Shown: positions 1 through 7,376 of the stretch, in pieces | Layout of the letters: the number at the start of each line of letters is the position of its first letter | Numbering within the stretch: position 1 is the stretch's first letter | NCBI GenBank assembly: GCA_964393545.1 | Contig: CAYMUB010000010.1 | Coordinates: 1-14,500, forward strand | Length of the DNA: 14,500 nt | Source: CAYMUB01 sp964393545 | GTDB taxonomy: Bacteria; Patescibacteriota; Microgenomatia; Daviesbacterales; UBA10151 | Direction: 5' to 3' | The notes under the pieces: generated by a model | The model's input: the letters and a program-made list of their open reading frames with translations, nothing else | Told to the model about the DNA's origin: nothing | The model's database searches: none | Translations under genes and position numbers: made by a program

Positions 1-2006
1 CTTATGGTGGTACAGCTTATGGAATAGAAGCTGCTGCTAATTTATACTTTGGCAAAAATGCTAAGGATTTGAATCTGGCTGAGGCCTCCTTACTGGCTGG
101 ACTTCCTCAAAGGCCTTCTGTCTACTCACCATATGGAACACGCCCGGAATTATCAAAGGTGAGACAAAAAGAAGTTTTAAGAAGAATGGTTGAGGATGGA
201 TACATTACCAAGGATCAGGAAGCAGATGCAGAAAAGGTTGAATTAACTTATCGGACCAGACAAAACGAACTGGGTTTTAAAGCGCCTCATTTTGTACTGT
301 ATGTAAAACAAAAGTTAATTGAGCAGTTTGGGGATAAATTAGTAGAGCAAGGTGGTTTAAAAGTTACCACCACTTTAGATTATAAGTTTCAGGAAAAAGC
401 TCAAAACATTGTTAAAAATGAAGTGGAGAAATTAAACAGCTCCAAAATTGGAAATGGGGCTGCTGTTGTTTTGGATCCAAAAACAGGGCAGATTTTAGCT
501 TTTGTAGGCAGTAAGGATTATTTTGGTAAATCTGTGCCAGAGGGTTGCAAAGAAGGAGTAAATTGCGTATTTGAACCAAATGTCAATGCAGTGCTGTCTT
601 TAAGACAACCGGGATCTGCCACCAAACCCATTACCTATGCCAAAGCTTTGGAAAAAGGCTATACGGCAAACTTTACCCTGATGGATGTAAAAACAGAATT
701 TCCAGGAGGGGCAGGACAGGAAAACTATAACCCTGTAAATTATGATGGGCAATTTCATGGCCCTGTTCAAGTTAGATCTGCTTTGGGTAATTCATATAAT
801 ATTCCGGCTGTAAAAATGTTAGCTTTGGTGGGGGTAAAAGATGTTTTGGATTTGGGTTACAGAATGGGTATCACCTCCTGGGAGCCATCGGCAGAAAATA
901 TTTCATCAGTTGGATTATCTTTAGTATTAGGAGGAAGAGAAGTGAGACTTTTGGATCTAACTTCAGCTTTCGGAGTGCTTGCCAATAAAGGAGAACAGGT
1001 TGATCCGGTATCCATCTTAAAAGTTGAAGATTCTAAAGGAAAAACTGTATTTGAATATAAAAAAGGAGATGGCAGAAAAGTACTAGATGATGGGATATCT
1101 TTTATTATTTCTGATATTTTGTCAGATAATGGCGCCAGGACTGCTGCATTCGGTTCCACCTCTTTTTTAAATATTCCGGGCAAAACTGTGGCAGTAAAAA
1201 CCGGCACCACAGATCAAAAACGGGATAACTGGACCATTGGTTATACCCCATCTGTGGTGGTGGGAGTCTGGGTTGGCAATAATGATAACACCCCCCTGGA
1301 TCCCAAAATTGCCTCAGGTGTAACTGGTGCTTCCCCAGTCTGGTCCTCAATCATGAAAGAGGTTTTGAAAGGAAAACCAAATGAGCCTTTTGACAAGCCC
1401 TCTAAAGTTTTGCAAACAGAAGTTGATGGATTAATGCTGGGTAAGCCTCATGGAGGTTCCCCCAAAAGAATTGAATATTTTATAGGTGGTACTGAACCTA
1501 AGGGAGAATCTTCTGTTTACCAACATCTGAAGGTTTGTAAGAGTAATCCTCACAGGTTAGCAAATGATAATGAAGACAACGAGGAAAAAGATGTGGTGGT
1601 TTTGAAAGAAGATGATCCAACTGGAGCAAATAAGTGGCAGATTGGAATTGATAGTTGGGTGATTACAGCCCCTGATGCCAGGCTGGTTGGGGCCACCAAA
1701 GGCTGTTCCGGAGTGCCTGGGTTTACAACTGGAACAGGTGGAGTGATTGAAATAGTAAATGTGGGAAATGGAGCAAATGTACCCAGAGTATTTGATGTAC
1801 TGGCCAGGGTTAACTCCCCTGCCGGGGTTAAAAAAGTAACCTGGTCAATAGATGGTTCTTCAAAATCAACTCAAACTCAAGAGCCTTATGCCTTACATGT
1901 AGAATTTCCTTCAGGAGACAAAGGCTCACACACTATCACAGTGACCTTAGAAGACAATAATGGTGGTAATTTCTCCTCTTCAATTGGGGTAACAGTAGCA
2001 CTATAA
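1..2006 (+). CDS. Class A penicillin-binding protein (glycosyltransferase/transpeptidase), 5'-truncated by the window
   Basis: Bifunctional peptidoglycan synthase that polymerises and cross-links glycan strands outside the cytoplasmic membrane. The frame is open to the left edge: reading from base 3 gives YGGTAYGIEAAANLYF, the end of a GT51 transglycosylase domain, so the TTG at 69 is not the real start. 667 residues are visible. The transpeptidase domain follows with its three catalytic motifs: SATK (bases 615-626, nucleophile Ser), SYN (792-800) and KTGT (from 1197). From about visible residue 580 to the end there is a beta-rich Ig-like tail (NSPAGVKKVTWSIDGS...) which is known from Gram-positive-type class A PBPs and may bind the wall. 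The start, membrane anchor and GT51 catalytic Glu lie outside the window. It converges on the next gene, leaving a 2-base gap between the stop codons. Confidence 0.95.
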   Translation, partial: YGGTAYGIEAAANLYFGKNAKDLNLAEASLLAGLPQRPSVYSPYGTRPELSKVRQKEVLRRMVEDGYITKDQEADAEKVELTYRTRQNELGFKAPHFVLYVKQKLIEQFGDKLVEQGGLKVTTTLDYKFQEKAQNIVKNEVEKLNSSKIGNGAAVVLDPKTGQILAFVGSKDYFGKSVPEGCKEGVNCVFEPNVNAVLSLRQPGSATKPITYAKALEKGYTANFTLMDVKTEFPGGAGQENYNPVNYDGQFHGPVQVRSALGNSYNIPAVKMLALVGVKDVLDLGYRMGITSWEPSAENISSVGLSLVLGGREVRLLDLTSAFGVLANKGEQVDPVSILKVEDSKGKTVFEYKKGDGRKVLDDGISFIISDILSDNGARTAAFGSTSFLNIPGKTVAVKTGTTDQKRDNWTIGYTPSVVVGVWVGNNDNTPLDPKIASGVTGASPVWSSIMKEVLKGKPNEPFDKPSKVLQTEVDGLMLGKPHGGSPKRIEYFIGGTEPKGESSVYQHLKVCKSNPHRLANDNEDNEEKDVVVLKEDDPTGANKWQIGIDSWVITAPDARLVGATKGCSGVPGFTTGTGGVIEIVNVGNGANVPRVFDVLARVNSPAGVKKVTWSIDGSSKSTQTQEPYALHVEFPSGDKGSHTITVTLEDNNGGNFSSSIGVTVAL

Positions 2007-2008
2007 AA

Positions 2009-2266
2009 TTATATTGAAAGAGAGCTGAATTTCCAGGGATAGTTTTTGTCTTTTGTTTCCTGTACTTTTACTACATTTTTACCTTCTGTTTTCAATTTTT
2101 TCACCAAACTGGTATTAATCTTATTTAATGAATCATCATCTGCAGAAAAAACCACAAAAGATAAATTCCTAGGGAAATCCTTAACAGAATCAGGATTTTT
2201 GGCGATATACTCGGCGACTTTTGCAGAAAGTTTTAGATTTTTAGATACTTGAATTTGTTTTGTCAT
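2009..2266 (-). CDS. Small uncharacterised protein, DUF5647-like
   Basis: 85 residues from the ATG at 2266; the function is unknown. It is predicted soluble, with an N-terminal helix (SKNLKLSAKVAEYIAKNP) followed by an alternating beta/alpha stretch (LSFVVFSADDDSLNKIN..LVKKLKTEGKNVVKVQE). That layout resembles the small DUF5647-type proteins as I remember them, a tentative match by pattern. An in-frame TTG lies at 2275, but a promoter (TTGACT, 17 nt, TATCAT) ends at 2276, so the TTG falls at the -10 box and would hardly be transcribed. The ATG at 2266 falls at about the expected transcription start, which suggests a leaderless message. There is no Shine-Dalgarno sequence next to the ATG. Confidence 0.7.
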   Translation of the reverse strand: MTKQIQVSKNLKLSAKVAEYIAKNPDSVKDFPRNLSFVVFSADDDSLNKINTSLVKKLKTEGKNVVKVQETKDKNYPWKFSSLSI

Positions 2267-2275
2267 ATAAAACAA

Positions 2276-2304
2276 ATGATACTCTCTTAATGAGGGGCAG
2301 TCAA
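2276..2304 (-). promoter_or_regulatory. Promoter of the DUF5647-like gene, leaderless type
   Basis: On the minus strand TTGACT (2304-2299), a 17-nt spacer and TATCAT (2281-2276). The -10 box ends 9 nt before the ATG at 2266, so transcription would begin at or within a few bases of the start codon. Confidence 0.55.
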
Positions 2305-2323
2305 TTACGAAAATTTGTCAATG

Positions 2324-2755
2324 TTAAAAATTACTTCTCTTCAGAAAAAGGCTCTTATAATAAACGTGTCTTTTCATTATGTCTTTTATACACCATGTTA
2401 ACCAATCTTCTTTAGCCCCTTTTTTCTTAACGTTTTCTTCGGTTGCCACATCATCTCTGTTCTGAATAGATATTGTTTCATGTCTATGCAGATATCCATG
2501 TTCACAATCATAATAAATTACTGTAACCCACTCACTATTTATAAAAATGTCATAGGTTACACTAACAATGTTTGTAATCTTATTTCTCGAATTTCGGGTA
2601 TAAATGTATCTTATTCTTTCAGTTTCAGATAAAGCAAAATCATGATCTACCTGTTGATCTTTTTCCTTTACCATCATATGTCGCTTAACAGGAAGTATAA
2701 TCCCTTTAGGAATTTTAAAATTCTGTTTGTTCCTTCGGAATTTTTGGTTACTCAT
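2324..2755 (-). CDS. Conserved-looking hypothetical protein
   Basis: 143 residues, no signal peptide or membrane segment. The first 30 residues are strongly basic (FRRNKQNFKIPKG, then PVKRH). The central part reads as a beta-rich domain, VSVTYDIFINSEWVTVIYYD, followed by CEHGYLHRHE, a His-rich stretch that could bind metal. The C-terminus (WLTWCIKDIMKRHVYYKSLF) looks helical. I cannot name the family with confidence. ATG start at 2755; a weak promoter candidate lies just upstream. Codon use and base composition match the neighbours. Confidence 0.7.
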   Translation of the reverse strand: MSNQKFRRNKQNFKIPKGIILPVKRHMMVKEKDQQVDHDFALSETERIRYIYTRNSRNKITNIVSVTYDIFINSEWVTVIYYDCEHGYLHRHETISIQNRDDVATEENVKKKGAKEDWLTWCIKDIMKRHVYYKSLFLKRSNF

Positions 2756-2774
2756 ATAATTATAACTAACTTAA

Positions 2775-2802
2775 TCTATACCACTCTGCTTTGATTTTGC
2801 AA
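2775..2802 (-). promoter_or_regulatory. Candidate promoter of the 143-residue gene
   Basis: Minus strand TTGCAA (2802-2797), 16 nt, then an extended -10 TGG-TATAGA (-10 at 2780-2775). The leader would be about 12 nt. A second TATAAT at 2764-2759 is only 3 nt from the ATG and cannot be its -10 box. Confidence 0.35.
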
Positions 2803-2808
2803 CTATTG

Positions 2809-2837
2809 GTCGCACGCCGCATAGCACTTTGTGCGAC
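2809..2837. repeat. GC-rich inverted repeat
   Basis: GTCGCAC (2809-2815) and GTGCGAC (2831-2837) form a perfect 7-bp stem around a 15-nt loop containing GCATAGC (2819-2825). It is a GC-rich patch in AT-rich DNA between two divergent genes and upstream of both promoters. There is no T-tract, so it is not a terminator. A similar arrangement is found near the tRNA at 14324-14351. Confidence 0.55.
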
Positions 2838-2880
2838 GTGGCCGTATATACCCACTGGTTAGGTATCATACTTTTGCATT

Positions 2881-2909
2881 TTGAATTCAGACTCATAGTA
2901 TGGTATAAT
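2881..2909 (+). promoter_or_regulatory. Promoter of the VanW-like gene
   Basis: TTGAAT (2881-2886), exactly 17 nt, TATAAT (2904-2909), with an extended -10 TGG at 2901-2903. The expected start of transcription is near 2916, which excludes the upstream TTG at 2829 as a start codon and favours the ATG at 2952. Confidence 0.7.
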
Positions 2910-2951
2910 TACTTTATAAACAGGCTCAAGTTTAGGGCCTGTATTTATTAT

Positions 2952-3560
2952 ATGATAACTTCATTTTTAGCTATACTTTCCACAACTGCTATACTCTCAT
3001 CTCATGAAATCTCTCTGGAAAAAAGGTATGAGGTAAAATCTGTCAGTGAAGTATTCAAAGATAACATATTGCTAAATTTAGCTTATATGAGAGGGTTGGT
3101 TCAGGCAAATAACAAAATTACCTGGGATGAGGTTAAACAGCCTTTCCACTACGAATTTAGGTTAGATCCTAATAAAACTTTTGCTTATCATGACGATATA
3201 TTAGCTGAATATAAAGATTCTTTAGTTAAAACAACCCAGGCTCATTTTAATGCTTCTGAGGGTTTTAAGACTGATGGGTATTTATATGGAGACGGAGTAT
3301 GTCATTTAGCCTCCTTAATATATTGGGTGGCTAAAGATGCAGACTTGGATGCCAAAGCTCCTACTAACCATGATTTTATGGTTATACCTGAAATTGAGAG
3401 GCAGTTCGGGGTATCTATTTACAGTAACCCTTATTCTAAAGGATCTCATGCCCAACAAAACTTATACATTACTAATAACAGAGCTTCAGATATAAAATTT
3501 GTCTTTGATTATAATGGGGATAAACTAAGAGTTACAGCAGTTGAGGACAACTACAACTGA
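2952..3560 (+). CDS. VanW-like exported protein
   Basis: 202 residues from the ATG at 2952. The N-terminus (MITSFLAILSTTAILSS) is a likely signal peptide or anchor. The C-terminal half follows the VanW family pattern: an FKTDGYLYGDGVCHLASLIYW block in the place of the usual GGGxCQ-type motif (Cys117), APTNHDFMVIPEIERQFGVSIYS, then a final beta-rich NLYITNN..IKFVFDYNGDKLRVTAV. VanW was named from glycopeptide-resistance clusters but its biochemical role is unresolved; an envelope role is inferred. The reading frame continues upstream to a TTG at 2829, but the promoter at 2881-2909 lies inside that extension. The last 10 bases overlap the end of pheT on the other strand. Confidence 0.72.
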   Translation: MITSFLAILSTTAILSSHEISLEKRYEVKSVSEVFKDNILLNLAYMRGLVQANNKITWDEVKQPFHYEFRLDPNKTFAYHDDILAEYKDSLVKTTQAHFNASEGFKTDGYLYGDGVCHLASLIYWVAKDADLDAKAPTNHDFMVIPEIERQFGVSIYSNPYSKGSHAQQNLYITNNRASDIKFVFDYNGDKLRVTAVEDNYN

Positions 3561-5194
3561 ATTTCCAGTACTGCTACTCTTTTATCTATACCCAAATTAT
3601 TTAATAGTTTTAAATGAATCTCAGCAAATGGAGCAAGTTGTCTTTTTGGATGTAAAAAATTTTCATCAATTTTTACCATGGTATTTTTTTTAAAATCTAC
3701 TTTTTGAACCAGCTGGTAAAGTTCTTCTAAAGGATTATCTGTATTATTCATCAAAGCAATAGATAATCTGTAGGTTTCCTGAGGTTGTCCATCTTTGTTG
3801 CAATAAACTTTTCCAATCTCAAATATTGCTATATCTTTAAATCCTTTTTTAATATTTTTCCCTACTATTTCTAGTAAATTTGGCCAAAGATCTGCTTTTA
3901 AATATTCAGTTTCAGATGAAATGGGGTTAGCAATTTTAATCAGTGGTTTCTTGTTCTCCTCATTAAATCCTAAGACTCTCAAAACAGAGGTAGAATAAAA
4001 AGAATAGCTTTGTACTTCTGTGAGTCCTATTTCTTTTAATTTGGTTTTTAAATCATAAATATAATTTGGTAAAGTTTCATCCAAATTTGGGATTTTTTCA
4101 TCAATCAGTTTTATTCCATCAATCTTTCCATATCCATACATTCTGGCCACTTCTTCTACTAAATCTTCTTCTATGTTAATGTCTAATCTAAAATATGGAG
4201 GAATCGCCCCCAGAGTATCTTCATCTAACTTTTTTACAACAAAGTTAAGTTTTTTCAAACAAGAAGTAATAGTTTCTTCATCCAATTTTAATCCCAATAA
4301 ATCGTTGAATCTTTTAATGCTTAGATTAACAACTCTTTTAGAATGATTAAAATCACCAACTAAATTTATTGCAGTTAGTTTCCCTCCTAAATTCTGATAC
4401 ATCCTGATTGCTGCATCTAATGCTTGTAAAAGTCTTATGGGAGATAACCCATGCTGAAATCTTTTAGAAGCCTCTGAATAAAGTCCTAATCTTTTGGAAG
4501 TTTTTCTGACCATAACTTCATTAAACATAGAAGCAGATAGTAAAATTTTATTAGTTGACTCACTAATCTCTGTATTTTTTCCTCCCATAACTCCGGCTAC
4601 ATCTAAAGGTTCTTGGGTATCTGCTAAAACCATATCTTCTGAGGTTAATTTTCTTAGCTTATTGTCCAAAGTGGTAATTTCTTCATCTGTCTTAGCTCTT
4701 CTTACCTTAATTGTTTCTGCATCTACAGTTGTTGCATCAAATGAGTGAAGCGGTTGACCAAATTCCAGCATTACTAAGTTAGTAATGTCAGTAATATTAT
4801 CAACAGATCTCATTCCACATTCTTCTAACTTTCTGACTACTTCTTGGGATGATTTACTTACCTTAAGGTTTTCAATTCTTGCCACACACTGTACTTGAGA
4901 GAGCTCTGGTGTTTCAATCTCAACAGGAGTTTTAGATAGATTTTGCCCAACCCAAACAAAGTCTTGGGGAGTTTGAGATAAAAATCTTAAAGGACTTTCT
5001 GTAATGGCTGCCACCTCATAAGCAACTCCTCTCATAGATAGTAGATCGCCTCTGTTATAAGTTAAATCCAGTTCTAAATAATCTTCAGTTTGCATGTTTA
5101 CTCCAATGGAATTTAAAGATAGTTCACTAGCTAAATCATCTGCTGAAAGATTGTAGTCTACAAATTCTTTTAACCAGCTTAAAGATACCTTCAT
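3551..5194 (-). CDS. pheT: Phenylalanyl-tRNA synthetase beta subunit, minimal form
   Basis: Beta chain of the PheRS heterotetramer that charges tRNA-Phe in the cytoplasm. 547 residues against about 800 in E. coli. Visible: N-terminal MKVSLSWLKEFV, the region corresponding to ...DLTPNRxDCLS (here YLELDLTYNRGDLLSMRGVAYEV, 39-61), the B3/B4 editing domain (about 100-255, with MRSVDNITDITN and HSFDA), the B5 domain (about 277-360, ending EEVARMYGYGKI) and a core domain to the end. Residue 38 leads straight into the post-OB region, so the EMAP-like tRNA-binding OB-fold is absent. The protein ends at AVLEIQL, so the C-terminal FDX-ACB anticodon-binding domain is also absent. The frame is intact, so this is a compact form, not a broken gene. 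ATG start, no evident Shine-Dalgarno sequence; preceded by an extended hairpin. Confidence 0.95.
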   Translation of the reverse strand: MKVSLSWLKEFVDYNLSADDLASELSLNSIGVNMQTEDYLELDLTYNRGDLLSMRGVAYEVAAITESPLRFLSQTPQDFVWVGQNLSKTPVEIETPELSQVQCVARIENLKVSKSSQEVVRKLEECGMRSVDNITDITNLVMLEFGQPLHSFDATTVDAETIKVRRAKTDEEITTLDNKLRKLTSEDMVLADTQEPLDVAGVMGGKNTEISESTNKILLSASMFNEVMVRKTSKRLGLYSEASKRFQHGLSPIRLLQALDAAIRMYQNLGGKLTAINLVGDFNHSKRVVNLSIKRFNDLLGLKLDEETITSCLKKLNFVVKKLDEDTLGAIPPYFRLDINIEEDLVEEVARMYGYGKIDGIKLIDEKIPNLDETLPNYIYDLKTKLKEIGLTEVQSYSFYSTSVLRVLGFNEENKKPLIKIANPISSETEYLKADLWPNLLEIVGKNIKKGFKDIAIFEIGKVYCNKDGQPQETYRLSIALMNNTDNPLEELYQLVQKVDFKKNTMVKIDENFLHPKRQLAPFAEIHLKLLNNLGIDKRVAVLEIQL

Positions 5195-5264
5195 AATTAA
5201 GTTAAAAGTAAAAAGTTTAAAGTAAAAAAAGTTTTTTTCCTTTTTACTTTGATTTTTTTACTTA
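5195..5264 (-). repeat. AT-rich extended hairpin in the pheT leader, copy A
   Basis: Core stem AAAGTAAAAA (5219-5228) with TTTTTACTTT (5241-5250), loop 12 nt. Each arm is followed outwards by a second, similar arm (5205-5214, and about 5254-5262), so the minus-strand RNA can form a long imperfect hairpin or switch partners. The first 20 bases (5195-5214) are identical to 7106-7125 in the rplT leader, and the core arms match as well. The element ends immediately before the pheT start codon. Confidence 0.7.
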
Positions 5265-5267
5265 TTT

Positions 5268-6314
5268 TTAGAATTTTTCTAAAAATTTAAGATCTCCTTC
5301 CAGGAAATATCTAATATCTGATATGCCATGTTTTAACATTAACATTCTATCCGGTCCAAATCCCCAAGCTAAACCTGTATATTTTGCTGGATCTAACCCT
5401 GTTGCTTTAAAAACATTTGGATGTATCAGTCCTGCCCCGGCTATCTCAAACCAGCCAGTGCCAGAACAGATTTTACAGCCCTTTCCATGACAGAACACAC
5501 ATAAAGAATCAATTCCCACTCCTGGTTCTACAAATGGATAGAACTTAGGTCTAAATCTGGACTTGGCTTCTTTACCTAAAATGGCTCTCAAAAAGTAATC
5601 TGATAAATATTTTAAATTAGCCATACTCACTTTTTGAGAAACAACCGCAATTTCAAATTGATTAAAGGTATGTGAGTGTCTGGCATCAACTGCCTCATAT
5701 CTAAAACATCTGTCAAAACTCATAGCTCTGATAGGGGTATTATTTTTTTCCATCAACCTGGGCCAGAAGTTTGAGGTATGGGTTCTAAGTAACAATGATC
5801 CAGGTTCTAGCTTCAAGTTTCCAGTATCTATGTACAATGTGTCCCACATATCTCTTGACGGATGATTTTGGGGAATATTTAAATCTTCAAAATTATATTT
5901 ATCCAGTTCAATATGTGGAGCATCAAATTGTTGAAAGCCCAAGTTTCCAAAAAGATCCACAATTTCTTTTTTAAATTGAGTAGCCAGATGTAAGTGTCCC
6001 TGCCTTTTTTTGGCTTCCAACCCCTGGGGTTTGAATGTAAACTTTTCTTTTTCTAAAACTTGGTAATTTTTCTCTCTGATTTCTTGTCTTCTTTGTCCAA
6101 CAGCTTTTTCCAAATCCTGCTTTGCTAAGTTAAACAAGGGTCCAACAATTTTTAGTTCATCGCTAGATTGTTTGGAAAAGTCTTTAGGAAGTAAGGTTAT
6201 CTCCCCTTTTTTCCCAAACAGCTTTAAAAAAATCTCATCCAAATCCTTTAAAGATGATGAGCTTGAAATTTTATCTTGATAATCTTGTAGAACTTTTTTA
6301 ATTCTTTCTTCCAC
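5268..6314 (-). CDS. pheS: Phenylalanyl-tRNA synthetase alpha subunit
   Basis: Catalytic chain of PheRS; 348 residues, near the usual length. An N-terminal coiled-coil arm (1-90) is followed by the class II catalytic core: motif 2 FRYEAVDARHSHTFNQFE (204-221) and motif 3 GLAWGFGPDRMLML (314-327). Four cysteines (272, 275, 280, 283; CVFC..CKIC) form a zinc-ribbon-like insert just before WFEIAGAGLIHPN, as in a number of bacterial PheS. The start is GTG at 6314: no ATG or TTG is available in the open frame just upstream. AGGG lies only 3 nt before the GTG, and a possible -10 box TATGCT (6332-6327) lies 12 nt upstream, so pheS may also have its own promoter. 73 bp separate it from pheT. Confidence 0.96.
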   Translation of the reverse strand: MEERIKKVLQDYQDKISSSSSLKDLDEIFLKLFGKKGEITLLPKDFSKQSSDELKIVGPLFNLAKQDLEKAVGQRRQEIREKNYQVLEKEKFTFKPQGLEAKKRQGHLHLATQFKKEIVDLFGNLGFQQFDAPHIELDKYNFEDLNIPQNHPSRDMWDTLYIDTGNLKLEPGSLLLRTHTSNFWPRLMEKNNTPIRAMSFDRCFRYEAVDARHSHTFNQFEIAVVSQKVSMANLKYLSDYFLRAILGKEAKSRFRPKFYPFVEPGVGIDSLCVFCHGKGCKICSGTGWFEIAGAGLIHPNVFKATGLDPAKYTGLAWGFGPDRMLMLKHGISDIRYFLEGDLKFLEKF

Positions 6315-6404
6315 AGCCCTGATTCTAGCATAATAGTTGAGGTAAGTTAAACAGATGGCAGATGATCCCTTTTCTTTTCGAATTTATGGATGTAATATAT
6401 ATTC

Positions 6405-6737
6405 ATGAATGAGAAAAGGCTAAAAGCGATTGTTGAGGAAGTAGTTAATAAAGCTGTTGATCCTATTAAAGAAACTTTGAAGAATCATACTAGAATACTT
6501 GGAGATCATACTAGAATACTTGAAAGTCATAGTAAAATACTTGAAGGTCACAGTAAAACACTTGAAGGTCACACTAGCAGATTGGAAGCTTTATCAGGGG
6601 ATATGGAGCAGGTACTTTCAGAAGTAAAAGCTACTCATGACGAAATAGGCCTTTGGCATCAAAGGGACAAAAGAGAAATTGATGAAATCAAAGAACACCT
6701 TAATCTGCCCCTTATGTCAGATGTTCCCCAGGCTTAA
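6405..6737 (+). CDS. Small coiled-coil protein with five heptad repeats, antisense to the synthetase operon
   Basis: 110 residues. Residues 1-26 form a helix (MNEKRLKAIVEEVVNKAVDP). There follow five consecutive 7-residue units: HTRILGD, HTRILES, HSKILEG, HSKTLEG, HTSRLEA, encoded by 21-bp tandem repeats. These have the hydrophobic spacing of a coiled coil. The rest (GDMEQVLSEVKATHDEIGLWHQRDKREI) continues the heptad pattern to a short tail. It probably forms an oligomeric rod or a protein-protein interface; no enzyme motif is seen. It sits between rplT and pheS on the opposite strand, convergent with rplT (16-bp gap) and divergent from pheS. ATG start with no Shine-Dalgarno sequence and a weak TAATAT 6 nt upstream. 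Confidence 0.78.
   Translation: MNEKRLKAIVEEVVNKAVDPIKETLKNHTRILGDHTRILESHSKILEGHSKTLEGHTSRLEALSGDMEQVLSEVKATHDEIGLWHQRDKREIDEIKEHLNLPLMSDVPQA
6486..6590 (+). repeat. Five tandem 21-bp repeats within the coiled-coil gene
   Basis: Units at 6486-6506, 6507-6527, 6528-6548, 6549-6569 and 6570-6590, each with a consensus near CATACTAGAATACTTGAAGGT. The first four are close at DNA level and the fifth is diverged. All remain in frame and each encodes one heptad, a layout prone to gain or loss of whole heptads by slippage. Confidence 0.85.
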
Positions 6738-6753
6738 GGTATGGTTTGAAAGA

Positions 6754-7101
6754 TTATGTGCGGACTTGGGAGACAATCTTTTTAAAATCTTCTATATGAT
6801 TTACTGCCAACTCTGCCAAAATTTTTCTATCTAAGTTAATCTTTTTAGCTTTTAAAGCTGCAATAAACTTTGAATAACTTAAACCTTCTGCCCTAACTGC
6901 ATTACCAAGTTGGATTATCCACAGACTTCTCATATTTCTTTTTCTAAGCTTTCTTCCGGCAAAAGCATATTCTCCGGCATGTAAAAGAGCGGATTTTGCC
7001 TCCCTGACTAATTTACCACGTCCTCCCCGATATCCTTTGGTAAGGTCATGTAATTTTTTATGTCTTCTATGTGATACTAGTCCTCTTTTTACTCTGGCCA
7101 T
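6754..7101 (-). CDS. rplT: 50S ribosomal protein L20
   Basis: 115 residues, the normal length. It starts MARVKRGLVSHRRHKK and carries KGYRGGRGKLVREAK and RKLRKRNMRSLWIIQLGNAVRAEGLSYSKF, all typical of bL20. It binds 23S rRNA early in large-subunit assembly and, in E. coli and Bacillus, represses its own operon through the mRNA. It lies 77 bp after rpmI in the classical infC-rpmI-rplT order. The spacer holds copy B of the extended hairpin, which ends 4 nt before the ATG. No Shine-Dalgarno sequence is seen directly before the start codon. Confidence 0.97.
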   Translation of the reverse strand: MARVKRGLVSHRRHKKLHDLTKGYRGGRGKLVREAKSALLHAGEYAFAGRKLRKRNMRSLWIIQLGNAVRAEGLSYSKFIAALKAKKINLDRKILAELAVNHIEDFKKIVSQVRT

Positions 7102-7105
7102 TTTT

Positions 7106-7175
7106 AATTAAGTTAAAAGTAAAAAATTCAAAGTAAAAAATATTTTTCCTTTTTACTTTTGCCTTTCTACTTTAT
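7106..7175 (-). repeat. AT-rich extended hairpin in the rplT leader, copy B
   Basis: Core stem AAAGTAAAAA (7130-7139) with TTTTTACTTT (7150-7159), loop 10 nt. Further arms lie at 7116-7125 and, degenerate, about 7161-7172. It is homologous to copy A at 5195-5264: 20 identical bases at the proximal end and identical core arms. On the minus-strand RNA the loop contains a GGA followed by A-rich sequence, and the 3' arms are U-rich. Confidence 0.7.
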
Positions 7176-7178
7176 TTC

Positions 7179-7376
7179 TTATCCTCCAATCATATTTTTA
7201 AACTTTTTAGATTCACCTTTAAAATATTCAGATGTTTTTCTTTGTCTTTCCAGTGCAGTTCTTGATTTATTTCTCTTTAAATGTCCAGCACCAAATTGAT
7301 GCTTTCGCAGAATCTTACCTGTTGAGGTAATTTTGACTCTTTTTTGTATACTTTTTTTAGTTTTTTGTTTTGGCAT
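7179..7376 (-). CDS. rpmI: 50S ribosomal protein L35
   Basis: 65 residues starting MPKQKTKKSIQKRVKITSTGKILRKHQFGAGHLKRNKSR, the bL35 signature (usual length 64-66). The open frame extends upstream to 7424, but L35 proteins begin at this MPK(Q/M) methionine. The start codon lies inside infC, overlapping its last 20 bases in another frame, which suggests translational coupling. A perfect inverted repeat (7385-7405) ends 8 nt before the ATG, with GGG between hairpin and start. This is the region where L20 control acts in enteric bacteria. Confidence 0.96.
   Translation of the reverse strand: MPKQKTKKSIQKRVKITSTGKILRKHQFGAGHLKRNKSRTALERQRKTSEYFKGESKKFKNMIGG

Noticed and set aside
857..1350. Two minus-strand open frames inside the PBP gene
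   Set aside because: They are shadows of the clear transpeptidase coding frame, with no family pattern.
2829..2951. N-terminal extension of the VanW-like frame from TTG at 2829
   Set aside because: A well-formed promoter (2881-2909) lies inside the extension, and the true N-terminus has a signal peptide at 2952.
4494..4748. Plus-strand open frame within pheT
   Set aside because: Antisense of the B3/B4 domain; low-complexity Ser/Val/Leu composition and no start signal.
6486..6590. Tandem 21-bp units considered as a CRISPR-like array
   Set aside because: There are no spacers. The units abut directly, stay in frame and encode coiled-coil heptads.
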